Shown in pieces: positions 45,985 to 59,512 of a stretch of 64,000 bases of DNA. Position 1 is the stretch's first letter; the number at the start of each line of letters is the position of its first letter. The notes under the pieces are model-generated. The model did no database searches. It saw only the letters and a program-made list of their open reading frames with translations, and was not told the DNA's origin. Source of the stretch: Ananas comosus. Taxonomy: Eukaryota > Streptophyta > Magnoliopsida > Poales > Bromeliaceae. A program made the translations under genes and the position numbers. The DNA is taken from assembly GCF_001540865.1 (NCBI RefSeq), contig NC_033640.1:7541306-7605305 (forward strand), written 5' to 3'.

Positions 45985-47416
45985 ATTGAAAAATTTATAA
46001 CCCTAAGAGTCTGATAAGACTCGAATTTAAGACCTTCTATTTTTATAACATGCTAAATTATATAAAATAATCGTTATTTTTTTAAAATTTAGAACGATAT
46101 TTTTAATATTTATATTCAGTGATCCGATAATTAAATGGTGCATAGAAAATTTCTTAACCCTAGATCTATAACAAATTTTGTACTCTTTTATCACACACAT
46201 GACTTTTCATATCATCATCACAAGTTGGCAAGAAAAGGACTTTAGGCCAGAATATTTAATTCTCATTCCCAACTTAAAATATTGCACTTATTCCCCACAA
46301 GATGATATTCCCAAAGAAGGCAAATAGTGTAACAGTAGCTGGATTTGTCTTAAAAGATGCACTATTTTTTTAGCTTCCCCAACCCTGATAAGAAGTAATT
46401 ATTCCCTGCACTTGGTGTATAAATACATAATGTACACCATGCCAAAAAAATTGACTGTACAGATCTCAAAATAAAGAATCTAATTTTTCATTAAATATAT
46501 TCTAAGATATTCAAAGTTCTAATTATCAAAATCATAATTTTTTTTCTATTTTTTGAGAAAAGCTTGTAGGCTTGTCAAAATTGTAAATTTTAGAAACTGA
46601 TTTATGATACGTCAAATAATGGTTTATTTTTATTGTTAAATTTTAAGACTATACGATATCTAGATAATAGGTTTTTAAAATTTGTCCATTAGTTTTGGAG
46701 ATGCTGATTTTTTTTTTTTGTGGCTAACTATATGTAGAGTTCTTAGATCTTAAAGATAGTATCTACTAGTAGCTTATTAGAAAGAGTATTGCGATACTAC
46801 TTAAAAGCTAGAAATGCATATACGGTGTTCGAGCCTCTAATGGCTAAATCACTTGATAATTCTTTAAGTGACAACAAACAATTCTAGTCAATACTCGTTG
46901 CATCTATTAAATTAAATTTTAATTTAAAAATATATTTTTTTTAAAAAATTAAGAATAGTGCACTGGCCATAAAAAGTTTAACAGGTATAATTAATATATA
47001 CTCTTTTTTGAAATTAAGAACAAAAAAGAAAGAAACAAAAAACAAAGCAATGAGAGAGAGAAAGAACATGCAGCCCTTCTGTATTCTTTGAATATATTAA
47101 ATGAGTGAGTAATGCTATATATCTAGGCATAAATCTTATATTTTATGTATTTGAAGGCTGGTAAAAATTTGAATGAGTTTTAATTAAAAAATATAATAAT
47201 AGTAGAAAGAGAAAAAAAAAAGAGTCATTGAATAAATAGAGTGCAAAATGTATTTGAGCTTAAAAATGTAAAAGCAGATCTTGTTCTACTAAGGTAATTT
47301 TTGACCTACACTATCTTTATTATTTATTTAAAATAACAAAATTTTACTTTACGAGTGCGGTGCACGAGACATATGGGTACAGCAGGTGCAGGCAATAATT
47401 TCTCCGAATTAAGTCC
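45985..47416. other. Intergenic DNA upstream of the transporter gene
   Basis: AT-rich, with no supported gene. (GA)n begins at about 47418, close to the start of the transporter gene. Confidence 0.4.
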
Positions 47417-47551
47417 GAGAGAGAGAGAGAGAGAGAGGAGAGGCGGCAACATTTTTCTACTAAATTCCGACAACGCCAAACCAACCGCTATTGTTGGTAA
47501 GAATCCAAATCCATTTCCCATTCCCCTCCTCCTCCTCCTCTCGATCCCGTA

Positions 47552-47586
<35 letters not shown>

Positions 47587-47837
47587 GTTGCCGACGCCGT
47601 TGGAGGAGCAGGAGGAGGAGACGCGAGGAGGAGGAGGAGGAGGAGGAGGAGGTGGAGGTGATTCGAGGTGGTTTGGTTAGCAATGGGATCGCGGCGGCAG
47701 GGGGGATCGGCAACGGCTCGGCGGAACGTGGCGGCGATGGAGAGGAGATCTCGGTGACGTCTAGGGTTGGGGGGTAATTTGCGTTTTGTTTTAGGGTTTC
47801 GTTTGGTCGGAGGGGGAGGAGGAAGAGGAGGAAGAAG
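47417..47837 (+). promoter_or_regulatory. Promoter and leader of the transporter gene
   Basis: (GA)n at 47418-47437 and (CT)n at 47554-47583 are followed by GAGGAG-rich text and a telo-box-like 'ttttagggtttcg' near 47790. GA/CT tracts and telo-boxes are frequent near plant transcription starts. The start site cannot be fixed from sequence. Confidence 0.4.
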
Positions 47838-50800
47838 ATGAGTTGGAAGTATAAGGCGGGGTTGCTCCTCATTGGGGCCGTTGTTGTGATTTGGGTCACC
47901 TCCGCCGAAGTTACCCAGGTTTGTGAATTAAATGAATTTTATGATTTGTACTTTGTGTACGATTTTTTTGTGTGTATTTTTTTTAACTTTTAAATTTTTT
48001 TTTTATCTTCTTTAGATGATTTCTCTACCTGTTGAAGTAATTTCATAGCATTTCTCATCTGGTTTAGATGGAAAGATCACATTTTTTTAATAAATGTTAT
48101 GCTAAGAGGTGTTACGTTTATGAATTTACAATAATCGATGAGAGTAACATTGTTGCCTTTTTCATGTCAAAGGGAAAAAAAAAAAAAAGAACAAGGACGA
48201 AACTTGTTGATGAATATTTAAAATCAAATTTTAAATCGATTATCAAGCGTTATATATTTATCATCCTTAGTGGAGAACTTTGGTATCAGGTTGATGGCCA
48301 TTCGTGAATGTTTATTATCCACTTTTTGACGGAGCTCTCTTAAATATGAGTTGTGTTACATCAATCTGTATATTAAGTCGTGATCGTGATGATGATGTGG
48401 TGGAAGTTTGTCTTAAGATTAAAAGAGAGTTGAAAATGAGACATGATGATGACATGGAAGCTCTCGAGAGGTTGTCGGCGTAGCAGACTATGAGTCATCT
48501 TCCAAAATTATGAGCCACTTGTTAGTGGAAGCTGACCGAAAAGAGGGAACGAAGTAACTTTCTGTAGGTTGGTGGGATTTGAGTGCAGGGAAGAGAGGTG
48601 GACTGGGGCTCCATGTTAGGTTAGAGTTTAGATTTGAGATCACAATGGATCTTATCCAATGAGAAATCAACTTCTTCACACCTTAATTAGGTTGGAGAGC
48701 ACCACCTCCTGGGCCCGCTTCACACACGTAGTTGAACTCTACTCACACTTGAAATAGAAGAGAACTTATGTGAAAAAAATTTCATTTATTACTCAATCAC
48801 TCAATTAGTCACTAAGAGCCTATGATCAAGGATTTAAGTGCCGTGGCACGGGGTCGTGCCGAACTTGCGGGCACGGTACGGCACGGTGCGTGCCGGGCCG
48901 TATCGATGCGTGCCGGTTACGAAAAATATATGTGTGCCGACATATAATGACATGAAATATTTATTTTTTTTAGCAAAAAAATATTCTAACTGTTTATTAT
49001 GTATCTTTATCAAATTTTTTGAACATTATTGAGAAAATTACTTACTAATTTAAAGAATAAAGGGTTTTGAGCTGTGCCACTGGCACGGGGGTTGTTTTAT
49101 GCCGATATTTTGTTGGCACAAGACGACACTGTAGATACAACCCGTGCCGATGGACACTTAATCCTTGCCTATGATTATTTGTAGAGTTGGAACCGAAAGT
49201 CTGCTTACAATTTTGAGTTATCATTTCAACTTTGTTCTTTGATTCTTCTATTAATAAAAACTGTTCGAGATTAAAATTGGCGCCCTGTTGGGCACTGCCT
49301 TTTTGTGACCGCTACAACAAGCTGGCATGATATTGAGCTGAAATTCTTAACCGTTTAAATTCTTTTCTGTTATGAGAGGACAGAGTTATCTTGGCGTGAT
49401 ATTTTGGTTTTTGGCTGAGTTATGTAGTTTGGAATTTTTTGAGATTCAACCTTTTGGTTATTTGCGGTAAACTTATAAAAATTTTCTAATGTTTTGTAAG
49501 TTCAATAGGTTTCATGAGCATTAATTTCTTTCTCTAGTAATATTTGTGGTGTGTTGGCATTCTCATCATTACCTTTTAACTGTTGAGTTTCCCACTGTTG
49601 CACAGGGTATATTCACCGACTACAAACAACCATTTGCTGTAACATATTTGGGAGCCTCTCTTATGGTCATTTATCTACCGTTAGCATTTCTAAAGGATTG
49701 GCTATGCAGTATTTGGAGAAGGCGTGGTAGAAGTGGTGGGACTTCGAAAATGATGAATAAATCTTCTTCAGGGTTTGACTCTCCTTTGAAACGTAGTGAA
49801 ATGCAAAAGATGTTGGAATTGGAAACTCAGAGCCCTTTAACTAAAAAAGACAGTGATATAAACCTTTCTGCATGTAATGAAGAATATCCATTCATCATTG
49901 AACTTAGAGATGAAGTTAATGCCGAGCTTCTGAAGGAAAATGTGGCACTTTCAACTAGGCAAATTGCAACATATGCACTTTATCTTGCCCCCATATGGTT
50001 TGTCACAGAGGTTAGATAATTTGACCTACTTCATAATATAGCCATATATTGTCTTTGTGGTGAACTATCTTTTTTTAAAATTTTTTTATTTATTTATGTC
50101 ACAACTTGTTTTCGATCTTGGTGTGGATAAAGTGTCATATATGTCTTCAACAACCTATTCTTATAGTCAACATGTCTTATTTCATAGTTGGGTTGCAGAG
50201 TTATATTGCCTTAGAATAAGGCTAATTTCATTAAAATTTGGAAATCTCCAACCATGAAAGGGACTAAATTGAATACAAGAATGTGGATTTGCTGTTACCT
50301 TTTTCCATTCATTTTTCTTTGCTTTAAGAATGTTTGCAGAAAGCGATAGAATTTATCTACTTAACGAATATAAATTGCTTGCAATTTTTGTTGGAGTTAA
50401 AGAACTACTTATACATCTTGTATATCGGATCCTTGTAGTATTTATCAAATGCAGCACTTGCAAGAACCAGTGTTGCAAGCACTACTGTACTATCTTCTAC
50501 TTCCGGGCTCTTTACTCTTTTCATCAGCATACTTTTGGGACAAGATACCTTAAATGCAGCAAAAGTTGTTGCTGTCTTCATCAGCATGGCTGGGGTTGTA
50601 ATGACAACTATGGGCAAGACTTGGGCATCAGATGAGTCGGAATTGAGCTCTTCTGGGTAAGCTCATTGCGTATGTCTTGTTCTTTGTTATTTATAATCGA
50701 GATAAATTAATATGTACTCTTCATGCTTAAGGTTCTAAAATAAAGCTAAGCTAATGTTTTGAGAATATGTAAGATATTTATAATACCAGCTGTTTTTGTG

Positions 50801-53800
50801 ATTGCCAAAGATTAATCTTCAGCAAGCATGCCATATTATGCAGGAATGGGAAGAGGTCTCTTACTGGTGATCTGTTTGGTCTTCTTTCTGCTATGACATA
50901 TGGTCTTTTTACTGGTTGGATTTCATCCTCTTTACCCTTTGTTTTTTTTTTTCTCTATTATGGAATGGAGTGTATATAGTTTACCAGATTGTTTTACAAT
51001 ACTGCAGTGCTTCTCAAAAAGTTCTCTGGAGAGGAGGGAGAAAGAGTTGATATTCAAAAGCTGTTTGGATATGTTGGACTCTTCACTCTTGTAGCTCTCT
51101 GGTGGCTTGGTAAGGTCTATCATTGCATTATATAACTACATCAAGCTGGTAACTGTACTATCATGTTGCATGTTAAGGAACATATGATCCATGTCATGAA
51201 TGTTGTAAATGAGCTTTAGAAGTGCTTTTTTTGCCTTTGTTTAACTCCTATGTTGTTCTTTTCTGATATCTCTAGATTTCTTTGCTTTTAGAATCATTAC
51301 ATATTAAATTCATTGTATTGCATTCAAACTTCTAAGTAGTCATTTTCTTCTGAATACATCTAATTCTTCACAGTCAGAAAATCTCCACTTAATTTGATAA
51401 TCTCATAGGAATTTCATGTTTCTTCGACATTCCTATCAAAGACCTCGAGGAGTCTCCTCTTCCATTGTTTGTAACTTTAAACAAATCTTCCTTTAGTCAG
51501 ACAATTGTCAAAAGTCCCTTTGTTAATCTCAACGTGTTTGCACTGTCGACCTACAAGATGAATGCCTCAACAAATTGCCTACGAAGTTTTTTCTAACTGC
51601 CTATTCCCCCTTCTTTTTCCCAAGTTGTTGGGGTCACCTGTGGTTTCTCTTTAATGCATACTTATATCTTACTTAGAGAACTTCCAACTTCATCTCACAG
51701 AAAGTGGTGGTACGCTTAATTGGTTGACCATTCTCTATATATACATATATATATATATGTATATATTTTTTCTTTTCCTATGATATGATATGTTTTGGAA
51801 TGTAAAATAGTGTTTATTTGTTTAGCTTATCTGGTACACCAGTATTTGTTTAGCTTATCTGGTACACCAGCGTCACTCGCTGCAGGACCCACGATTATTT
51901 GCTTCTAGGTGCATATGGGAAGCTAAGAGAAAAGAAAAGAATATCTGCCGGTAATTGTTCTAGAACATTATATAAGGTTTGAGAAGGGATGATTTTGAAG
52001 TAGGTGTTTGCTAGTACTAGGTAATGGCATTCTTGAAGTACTGCTATTTCAAAATCTTTTATGAAATCTTGTAAATACGTGCTGCTTCATGGTCTGACAG
52101 GGTATTATTGTGGTACTACCCCTTTGTTGGCAGACAGCTTGAAAATCTCTTACCATGAGTTGCATTTGGAAGCTCTGAAATAGATGAAATGGAGCATTAA
52201 TTTTGATAAACTATCCTATTCTTTTAGCTGAATTGTTGCTGACTCATTTCTTGATAAACTAGTTTTCTTAGTAATTTCCTCTCTCATAAGGGGGTTAAAT
52301 GCTATTATCGATGAGAATTCTTTCCTATGTCATAGGTGCGTCAATCCAGTATTTTGTTTTTGTCTCTCTTTCAGTGTGGCCCTTGACCGCATTAGGGATT
52401 GAACCCAAGTTCACAATACCCCATTCTGCTAAATTGGACGAGGTAGTGCTAGCTAATGGCTTTTTTGGCAGCGTACTCTCTGACTACTTCTGGTATGTGT
52501 GAAGCAACTTTGGCCTTTTATGAGTTCCCATGAAAATGTTATCTAATCAAGGATAACCCATATGCAGGGCTCTCTGTGTTGTTTGGACTACTCCATTGGT
52601 AGCCACCTTAGGCATGTCCCTCACTATACCCCTTGCAATGGTTGCTGACATGGTCATTCATGGTCGGCATTATTCTGCAATCTATGTTCTAGGTTCAGCT
52701 CAGGTAATTCTGTAATATTTCATTTTAATCAGGGGTTACATTTATGCTTATATTGGTTCTATTCTGTTCTTATACAAACAACTGAAATCAAGCGATCCTG
52801 CGAGAATTTTCTTGTGAACATACTCGTTCACATTTTGTGTTAGCAAGGTAACACTTATATTTATATTTCCTACTACTAGATATTGGTGCAAAATCAGTGT
52901 TTGAGGGTGACTTGTCAGCACCTTTTAGGCATTGCTTGAAGTTTCCAATCGAAACTTGGAAATGGGAACTGAAACATTTCGAATCCATTTAGTGCTGATC
53001 TGAAACTAGGGTTTAAATTCAGAACACTTTGTTTACCTAAAATCGCTCTATGTAGGGCTTAGAGCGCCAAACTAGAATGGCTAAAACTAGTGTATTCATT
53101 TGTAAAATAATTTGAGTTATAAATTATAGGCTAAATTACAAAAAATCCTCTCGTCAATACCCGGTTTTTCACTTTTCCCCATGTCATTCAAAAACCTACA
53201 CTTTGCCCCTTTAAAAAATAAAAAATGTTCACTTTGGCCCCTGTCGGAATTCAGTGTGCCATTAGGATTCCGCTTATATCTTATTTTTTATATCCAAAAT
53301 ATTCCTGAAACCCTCATCTTCCTCCTTCCTCATCGACATCCTCGGCCGCATTGCTATGAGATCGTTGGCGCTAACAATTAATCCCAAAAGCTCGAGCTGT
53401 TAGAAATACGCAACCAATTCACTTAAAACGTACAGATACAGCGCCCCACGGGTCTTGATTGTAACTCGGCCTAATCAGCACATGCCACTTCGAATATGAC
53501 TCGCCCCACCCAGCCTTACGCAATTTCGAACATCACTCAGCCCAACATGGCCTCCTGCCACAGAGCAGGATGCTGGCTAATTTAAGCCAACAATCCCTCC
53601 TTCAGCACCTGCACACATTTACAGTATGCAAGAATCGAATCCGTGACCTCTGGCTTTGATACCACTTGTGAGATCGTTGGCGCTCACCATTAATCCCAAA
53701 AGCTCGAGTTATTAGAAATGCGCAACCAATTCACTTAAAGCGTATAGATACAGTGCCCCACGAGTCTCGATTGTGACTCAGCCCAACCAGCCTCACGCCA

Positions 53801-54573
53801 CTTCGAATATGACTCGGCCCACCCAGCCTCACGCCATTTCGAACATGACTCGGCCCAACATGGCCTCCCGCCGTAGGGCAGGATGCTGGCCCATTTAAGC
53901 CAACAGTCGCCTTTGCTTCGCCCTACTCCGGTGCCTCGCCCTCGTCCTTGCCCTCGCCCTCGTGCACTTCTCTGTCCGTGCCTTGGTCGAGGGAGACACG
54001 GGCGAGGGTGCGGGATGAGCAGGATTGGGAAGAAGACGAAGAAGATGAGGGTAATTTGGTCATTTGTCACACCGTACCCTTCTGTGAACATTTTTTATTT
54101 TTTAAGGGTGCAAAGTGCAGGTTTTTTAATAACAGAGGAAAAAATAAAAAAACGAATATTGACAAGGTGGTTTTCTGTAATTTAGCCTAAATTATAACTA
54201 GAACTAACTGAAGTAGAATCAGCATGCATATGTTTATCAAGTTATTCTTAGCAAATGCGGAACTTTGCCTAATGACTAGTAATTTAAATTTGTTGGCCTA
54301 TATTTCTGTCATCCTTTTCCTCTTTATTCTATTTGAAACTTCAGTATGTAGTGCTTATGAATTCACTTGAACTATTCAAACAAGTGGCATCGACATTTTT
54401 ATTGAACCCTAGTGTTTTTTTTTTTTTTTTTTTTTGACTTTCGGATTGTCAAGGTATGCATATTTAAACAGTATTTCTCACTCATGGTCTATATCTTTGT
54501 TGTGCTATAGGTATTTGCTGGGTTTGTGATAGCTAACCTTTCCGATCGGGTTTCTCGATTTTTGGGATGGTAG
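47838..54573 (+). CDS. SLC35F5-like (EamA/DMT) membrane transporter
   Basis: Eight exons: 47838-47918, 49606-50010, 50439-50656, 50844-50914, 51008-51109, 52375-52492, 52568-52703 and 54511-54573, giving 397 residues with all phases consistent. It belongs to the drug/metabolite transporter superfamily, solute carrier 35 F5-like branch (yeast YML018C, plant At3g07080 type). The substrate is unknown; the yeast member is vacuolar. About ten membrane segments are visible: the first at residues 8-22, the second at 38-56, then a soluble loop of about 85 residues (with SPLKRSEMQ and SPLTKK), then the rest in two runs. Family-like motifs include [55 protein letters not shown] and [20 protein letters not shown]. 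Intron 1 holds a hAT-type MITE. Intron 7 holds a MULE with a nested TRIM. Confidence 0.9.
48827..49167 (+). mobile_element. hAT-type MITE with 8-bp duplication
   Basis: Identical 8-bp flanks cctatgat (48819-48826, 49168-49175) and mirrored ends caaggatttaag and cacttaatccttg. An 8-bp duplication is the mark of hAT transposases. Each end has further GC-rich palindromes (gtgccgtggcac, cggtacggcacggtgcgtg), giving strong stem potential, around an AT-rich middle. It lies in intron 1 of the transporter gene; a second copy is at 26570-26900. Confidence 0.85.
53129..54187. mobile_element. MULE, 1059 bp, in transporter intron 7
   Basis: Perfect 9-bp flanks taaattata (53120-53128, 54188-54196). Terminal inverted repeats of about 100 bp: ggctaaattac at the left and gtaatttagcc at the right, then 'aaaaaataaaaaatgttcac' on the left against 'gtgaacattttttatttttt' on the right. 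The interior carries a whole TRIM (53355-53905) and a GC-rich segment (53910-54060). No transposase frame. Confidence 0.88.
53355..53905 (-). mobile_element. TRIM retrotransposon, family B, nested in the MULE
   Basis: On the minus strand: 5' LTR 53905-53667, starting TGTTGGC and ending TCACA. Then a Met-tRNA-type primer site tggtatcaaagcc (53664-53652), a short internal part, a purine tract gaaggagggat just before 53592, and the 3' LTR 53592-53355, starting TGTTGGC and ending CTCATA. The LTRs are 239 and 238 bp. Total 551 bp with no coding frame. The flanking 5-mers (gtcgc/attgc) no longer match. Confidence 0.85.
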
Positions 54574-54829
54574 CAGAATGATGTATGTATTCTTATGTAT
54601 TCATTCTTTATACACAAACAACATTAATTCACCTCCCTTCGCAAATTGAAAGGAAGTCATTTTCTTCACAGATGGATCCCCCGGAAAAGATATAGTTGCT
54701 TAGGCTATCATTCCCTCTCTCTCTCTCTTTTTTTAATAATTTTTTTTGGTATTTTTTAACTGGTTGGATAGTGTTATCGGAGCAGAAGCATTGGTATGTT
54801 TTCGTTTGTGCGGAGTGAAGTCCAAAAGC

Positions 54830-54835
54830 AATAAA
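54830..54835 (+). terminator. Polyadenylation signal of the transporter gene
   Basis: AATAAA about 257 nt after the stop codon, followed by T- and GT-rich text. Confidence 0.5.
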
Positions 54836-56549
54836 GTAATTCTTTTTGTTCAAATTCTTTTAGATGTAGGTTGTTTTGTTGTTGTAAATGTTTGTAAAAT
54901 ATTTTATAGTGTTTGTTCAAAATTTATTTATTTTTCTTGATTACTTGAAATTTTATTGGATATGTTGTGCTTGGTTGAATGCACATCCCGCTCCGCAGGT
55001 AGTCATCTAGCTAGTTTTAATTTGTTTAGTTGTTTCCATTGAAATTTACATTATTCTTATGAATTTTTACATGGAAAGTTTAAACTCGCTTCTGATCTTA
55101 GTTTCCATATATTTTCCCTTCAAGAATATTGTATATTCGAGACACTTTTTACATTTATTGTTGGCATTTTTTGAGGGCTTTTATTTAGAATCATTCTACA
55201 GGTCACCTTTCAAATCTATTTTTTAAAGAATAGAAAAATGGCTGCAGGAGAGAGATATGAGGTATCAAATTTGAAGGGGTCCCTTACTTTCATTCTAGCT
55301 GTTGAATATAAAATATTTCGAAATGTTGTTCTCTACATTTTAAACTTAATTGGTTGTCGCAAACATTCTGTTCGTTTTCATTGCGCTTCTCTTATGTAAT
55401 TTTTTTTTTCTTTAATTCAAATTTATGGTTGGATATCATATCCAAAGGATCAGTAAACAAAACCCTACATATTCATGTGTAAGGCCATAAAATTTGAAAT
55501 GGCCTCAGTTTTGAAGGGTCCTGCAAAAGCTTTCTTATTAGGGTCTTTTTTTCGAATTTTGTTTTACTATGAGGTGTAAGGTGACTTTAGTGCAATTTAT
55601 TAATAAAGTAGCTAGATGTAGTTGAATATGTGCTTATCACTATTCTGGTACAGATTCCGCTCAATTAGTCAAGTATTTATTACCATCCCCTTTAAATTAA
55701 TTTCTAACGCTTTAATACTCCATATTAGATCGAAAAAAAAAATTATGAATTAAAAATATAAGGATCATGGGTTATGGTACTAATGATTAGACTTAAGTAT
55801 TAGGTTGATGATTTGAGCCTAATAAATTATTAGTATTAATGAGTTAGTCATTATATTTAGAACCAAAGCTAAATACTAGTTGCGAGTATAAGAGTTAAGT
55901 GTTATATGCTGGCAGATTGTTTAAAATTATAAAGTTGATAATATAATCCAATTATTTAAATTGATGAGTTTGTGGCAGATAGTTAAAAAATTATGAACTT
56001 GATAATATAATCCAATCATTCAAATTGACGTGTTTGTCGAAAGTTTGTAAAACTGTTTGTTAGAATAAAATATTTCATAGTAATATATTGTTAATCTCGT
56101 GGAGTTAGAATACTATTGATAGTATGAGAATAATAGTTACTACTAACTTTTCGAACATTGGATATCTAGGATTTAATCGGGGTTTGGTGGAATACTAATA
56201 ATTTAAGGATGAAAAAGTTGATAATAATTACTATTCATATACTATCCATGGTGTACTATCTCAACTTTTGTTAATTTGTCAACTTTGTTCTCCGAAAGGT
56301 ACAGTAGGATTAGTTAATAGATATTTATCGAGACATTTTCTTTCGACACACGAAGGAAAATAGGGATCATACTCAAATCAAGAAATATATAGTATTATAT
56401 AGCATTACCTAGTTTATAAGGTCAATAAGTGTTGAGTGAAATGAGCCAGAGCATCTTGCCTATGCGCCCAAGACCTGGTTGGGCCAAGTCACAATCAAAC
56501 TCTGCAAGCTACCTGTTGGCTACATAATGGAGGCCAGTTGAGTTATACT
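54836..56549. other. Intergenic DNA with decayed repeats
   Basis: No gene was seen. 55770-55853 resembles a decayed TRIM-C LTR ('gattagacttaagtatt', 'aataaattattagtatt'). Direct repeats of 'aacttgataatataatccaa' type occur at 55930-56030. Confidence 0.4.
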
Positions 56550-56631
56550 AAATCACAATCGAGACCTATAGATGTAGTGCAATAATCCAATAAGTCACAA
56601 TCGAGACCTATAGATGCAGTGCAATAATCCA
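56550..56631. repeat. Two tandem 42-bp units
   Basis: 'tcacaatcgagacctataga' followed by 'tg(t/c)agtgcaataatcca' occurs twice, 42 bp apart. Confidence 0.9.
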
Positions 56632-56844
56632 CCATACGAATCAAGAAGCTACTATACTTTTATAATGTAAATGCATTAGGAGTCACATCTTATGATATTT
56701 TTCCAACACATAAAACAAGTTAGCAGTATATATATACTTAAAATGTCATAATAATGGTGTAGGAAACAAGAGAAGTTCTCACTATATATAATGAGAAAGT
56801 TTTATGTTTTATTACACATGGTTTTCCTTATTTCTGTTGCCACC

Positions 56845-59258
56845 TCAATTCATAGAAACTAATTTATGCACAACCATTGAAACTTCTCCATACAAGAAAT
56901 CAACATAACTATCCAGTCTAATGCGCACTCTCCGTCCGCAGCGAGTGCAAAACAAGAAAGCTATTGAAACCCAAAAACCTCCTATAAATGCAGCTGTAGA
57001 TATTGCATAGAAGATGATTCTGTCAATACAAGTAACCTCTTTATCTTCTTCTTCAGATGATGTTGTTGTGTTTGATGAAGTAGTACATGTTCCGTCTAAT
57101 GGCGGTCCGTGTAGGCCAACATTGCCTTCATAAGTAGCCTTACCAAATGTGGCAAATTGATCTCGAAAACTCGGTATGCATCCAGATAAATTGTTTTGGG
57201 CTATAGAGAACACCTCCAAGAACTTCAATTGGCCTAATTGCCAAGGAATGTCACCGCTTAATATGTTGTTGGATATGTCAAGACTCTCAATTTGATATAA
57301 ATTTGATAGGGCTGCAGGGATTGGACCCGTAAGTTGGTTGTAGGATAAATTTAGAGATAGAAGTCCACTAAGATTTCCAACTTCAGGTGGAATTTTTCCT
57401 GTTAATTTGTTTTTTGATAAATCAATTAAGGTCATATAAGCCAAATCAACCCTTTGATAGACATACAAATTGCCTTTGGTACTAAACTCTTCCCCTTGTA
57501 TTTCCCCCGCAAGATTGTACCCCAACATAATAGAGAAATTTAAAGAGTCAATAACTCCCCATTCAAAGGAATCGCCACCAATGGTCCATAGATCCGAAAG
57601 TTGAGAGGAGGAATATGATTTACTGATTCTGAATGCCATTGTACCAAGGCAAGACGGTATCGATCCAGAAAAGCTGTTGTGTGACAGGTCTAATACGTGC
57701 AAATTTTGCAAGTTACACAACTGAATAGGCACCAGCCCTTTGAAGGAATTTTCTCTCAGAATAAGAATCATCAATGCAAGCTCACTTCCTATTTGCGTTG
57801 GAATTAGGCCTGAAAGGTAATTTTTGCTAATGTCTAGTACTACAAGTCGCGAGAGATTAAAAAGAACACTTGGAACTTTTCCGGTCAAAGCATTGTTAGC
57901 CAAATTGAGATAAATTATGCTTGGAGGGAAGCAAAGAGGTAAAGAACCAGAGAAATTGTTGTAGGAGAGATCCAATACCAGGAGCTCCGTTAGATTGCAT
58001 AAGCTTTGTGGAAGTTGTCCATGGAAATGATTTCCTTTGAGAATAAGAAATTCCAAAAACGATGCCTTCAAAATGGTTTCTGGAATTGAACCATCTAGGT
58101 TATTGTCATGAACATCCAATAAACTTAATCCTGCAATGTTGTTTGGTATTGTTCCTGATAGCATGTTACCATCCAAGTAAAAGTTTGAAATATAACATGT
58201 AGAATTTAGGTTATGAATTTTCCCATGCAAATTGTTATTGGAAAGCTTCAAGACGCCTAAACCACACATTAGGTGAGCTGGTACTTCACCGGTGAGATGA
58301 TTGTTCGAAAAATCCAAGACCGACAACTGTGTCATGTTGACTAATGATGAAGAGATGCTTCCAATTAAATGATTTGATGAAAAGTTAAGCACCATCAGAT
58401 TAGGAAAAACCATACTAATGTTACAAGGGATCGAACCGCTGAGCTGATTCATGGAGACATCGATTGCATTCACACTTTCTATGTGATGACTAGGAAGATG
58501 AATTGGTCCTGTTAACAAGTTACTTCCTAAGTTCAAGTATTCCATTTTGGTGTTGTTGTTGAGCAGGCAAGTCGGGATGTTTCCCGTTAAGTTGTTGTAG
58601 GAGAGGTCAAGTACTTCGAGGTGATGTTGAGAGCAGAGAAACATAGGGGTGCGAATGGCATTCTCATCCAGCTTACAACTTGACAGCATAAGAATTCGCA
58701 ATTGTAATTGTTGAATTGAACTCCAAGTATTAATATGCACCTCTAGTCGTGTGTTGTTTGAGAGTATGATTCCTTCAAGCTTTGACATGTTGGCGAAAGA
58801 GTGCAGTGAAAATTTCCCATGAAGGTAGTTGTATGAAAGGTCTAGATATTGAAGTGAGACAAGCCCACTGAAGAGATGCTTCGATATAGTTCCTTCAAAG
58901 AAGTTATGCGAAAGATCAATATGCTGAAGGGATGTCATGTTTGCGAGAGTTGGAGGAAGAGTCCCACAGAATTGATTACGTCCAAGGCGCAACTCTCGCA
59001 AGTTCTGTAGATCTCGGAGAACTGTACCTGATAATAAGATATACATTTTTTATCGCATAGCCCTTAAAAGAGACATCTAGTAATTTTGAAATGGCTATAT
59101 AGAAATCATACCTTTTAAAGAAAGTGACCCATTTAAATGATTGTCACTCAAGTCCAAGACTTCGAGAGACATTAGATACCCCAAAGACGTTGGAATCTCT
59201 CCTATAAAATTGTTTCCACTAAGATCAAGCGTCTTTAGCTTCTTCAATCCTACTAAGG
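56845..59258 (-). CDS. LRR receptor-like protein (RLP), 5' part missing
   Basis: Two exons are visible: 59258-59112 and 59027-56845, joined in phase, giving about 775 residues. RLPs are cell-surface receptors without a kinase that signal through partner kinases in immunity or development. The sequence shows a long run of plant-type LRRs (LxxLxxLxLSxNxLxGxIP), then an island of about 70 residues before MTLIDLSKNKLTG, four more LRRs and a GNVGLHGPPL cap. An acidic spacer (SSEEEDKE), one membrane segment (FYAISTAAFIGGFWVSIAFLF) and a short basic tail follow. The first visible exon starts inside an LRR with a normal acceptor. The signal peptide, N-terminal cap and first LRRs are absent; the next 4.7 kb upstream is only repeats. 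The 5' exons lie beyond 64 kb or the gene is a truncated pseudogene. The part that remains has no stop or frameshift. Confidence 0.85.
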
Positions 59259-59512
59259 CTGGAAAAAAGACACAAGAAAGCCATAAATTATGAAGAGAAA
59301 GTATTGATTACAATTTTAATAGTGCATAGCTTTCTATTGCCGCCATTGTTTAAGTTCACTTGTCTTAGGTTCGGTTGGGTTTGATTCACCGTCTTGGCGG
59401 GTTTGATTCACCAACTTGGATTTAGTTTATTTTTTTATCCATGATCAGCGTGACCCACTATTGACTTGGGTTTAGTTCAATTTAAGTTCGTGTCCAAGCC
59501 AGCTAGACTTAG

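Noticed and set aside
47324..47899. 191-codon minus-strand frame
   Set aside because: It is antisense to the leader and first exon of the transporter and runs through GA/CT and GAG microsatellites. No domain.
53735..54190. Frames over the GC-rich part of the intron-7 MULE
   Set aside because: They overlap TRIM LTR and repeat sequence with no domain; treated as element interior.
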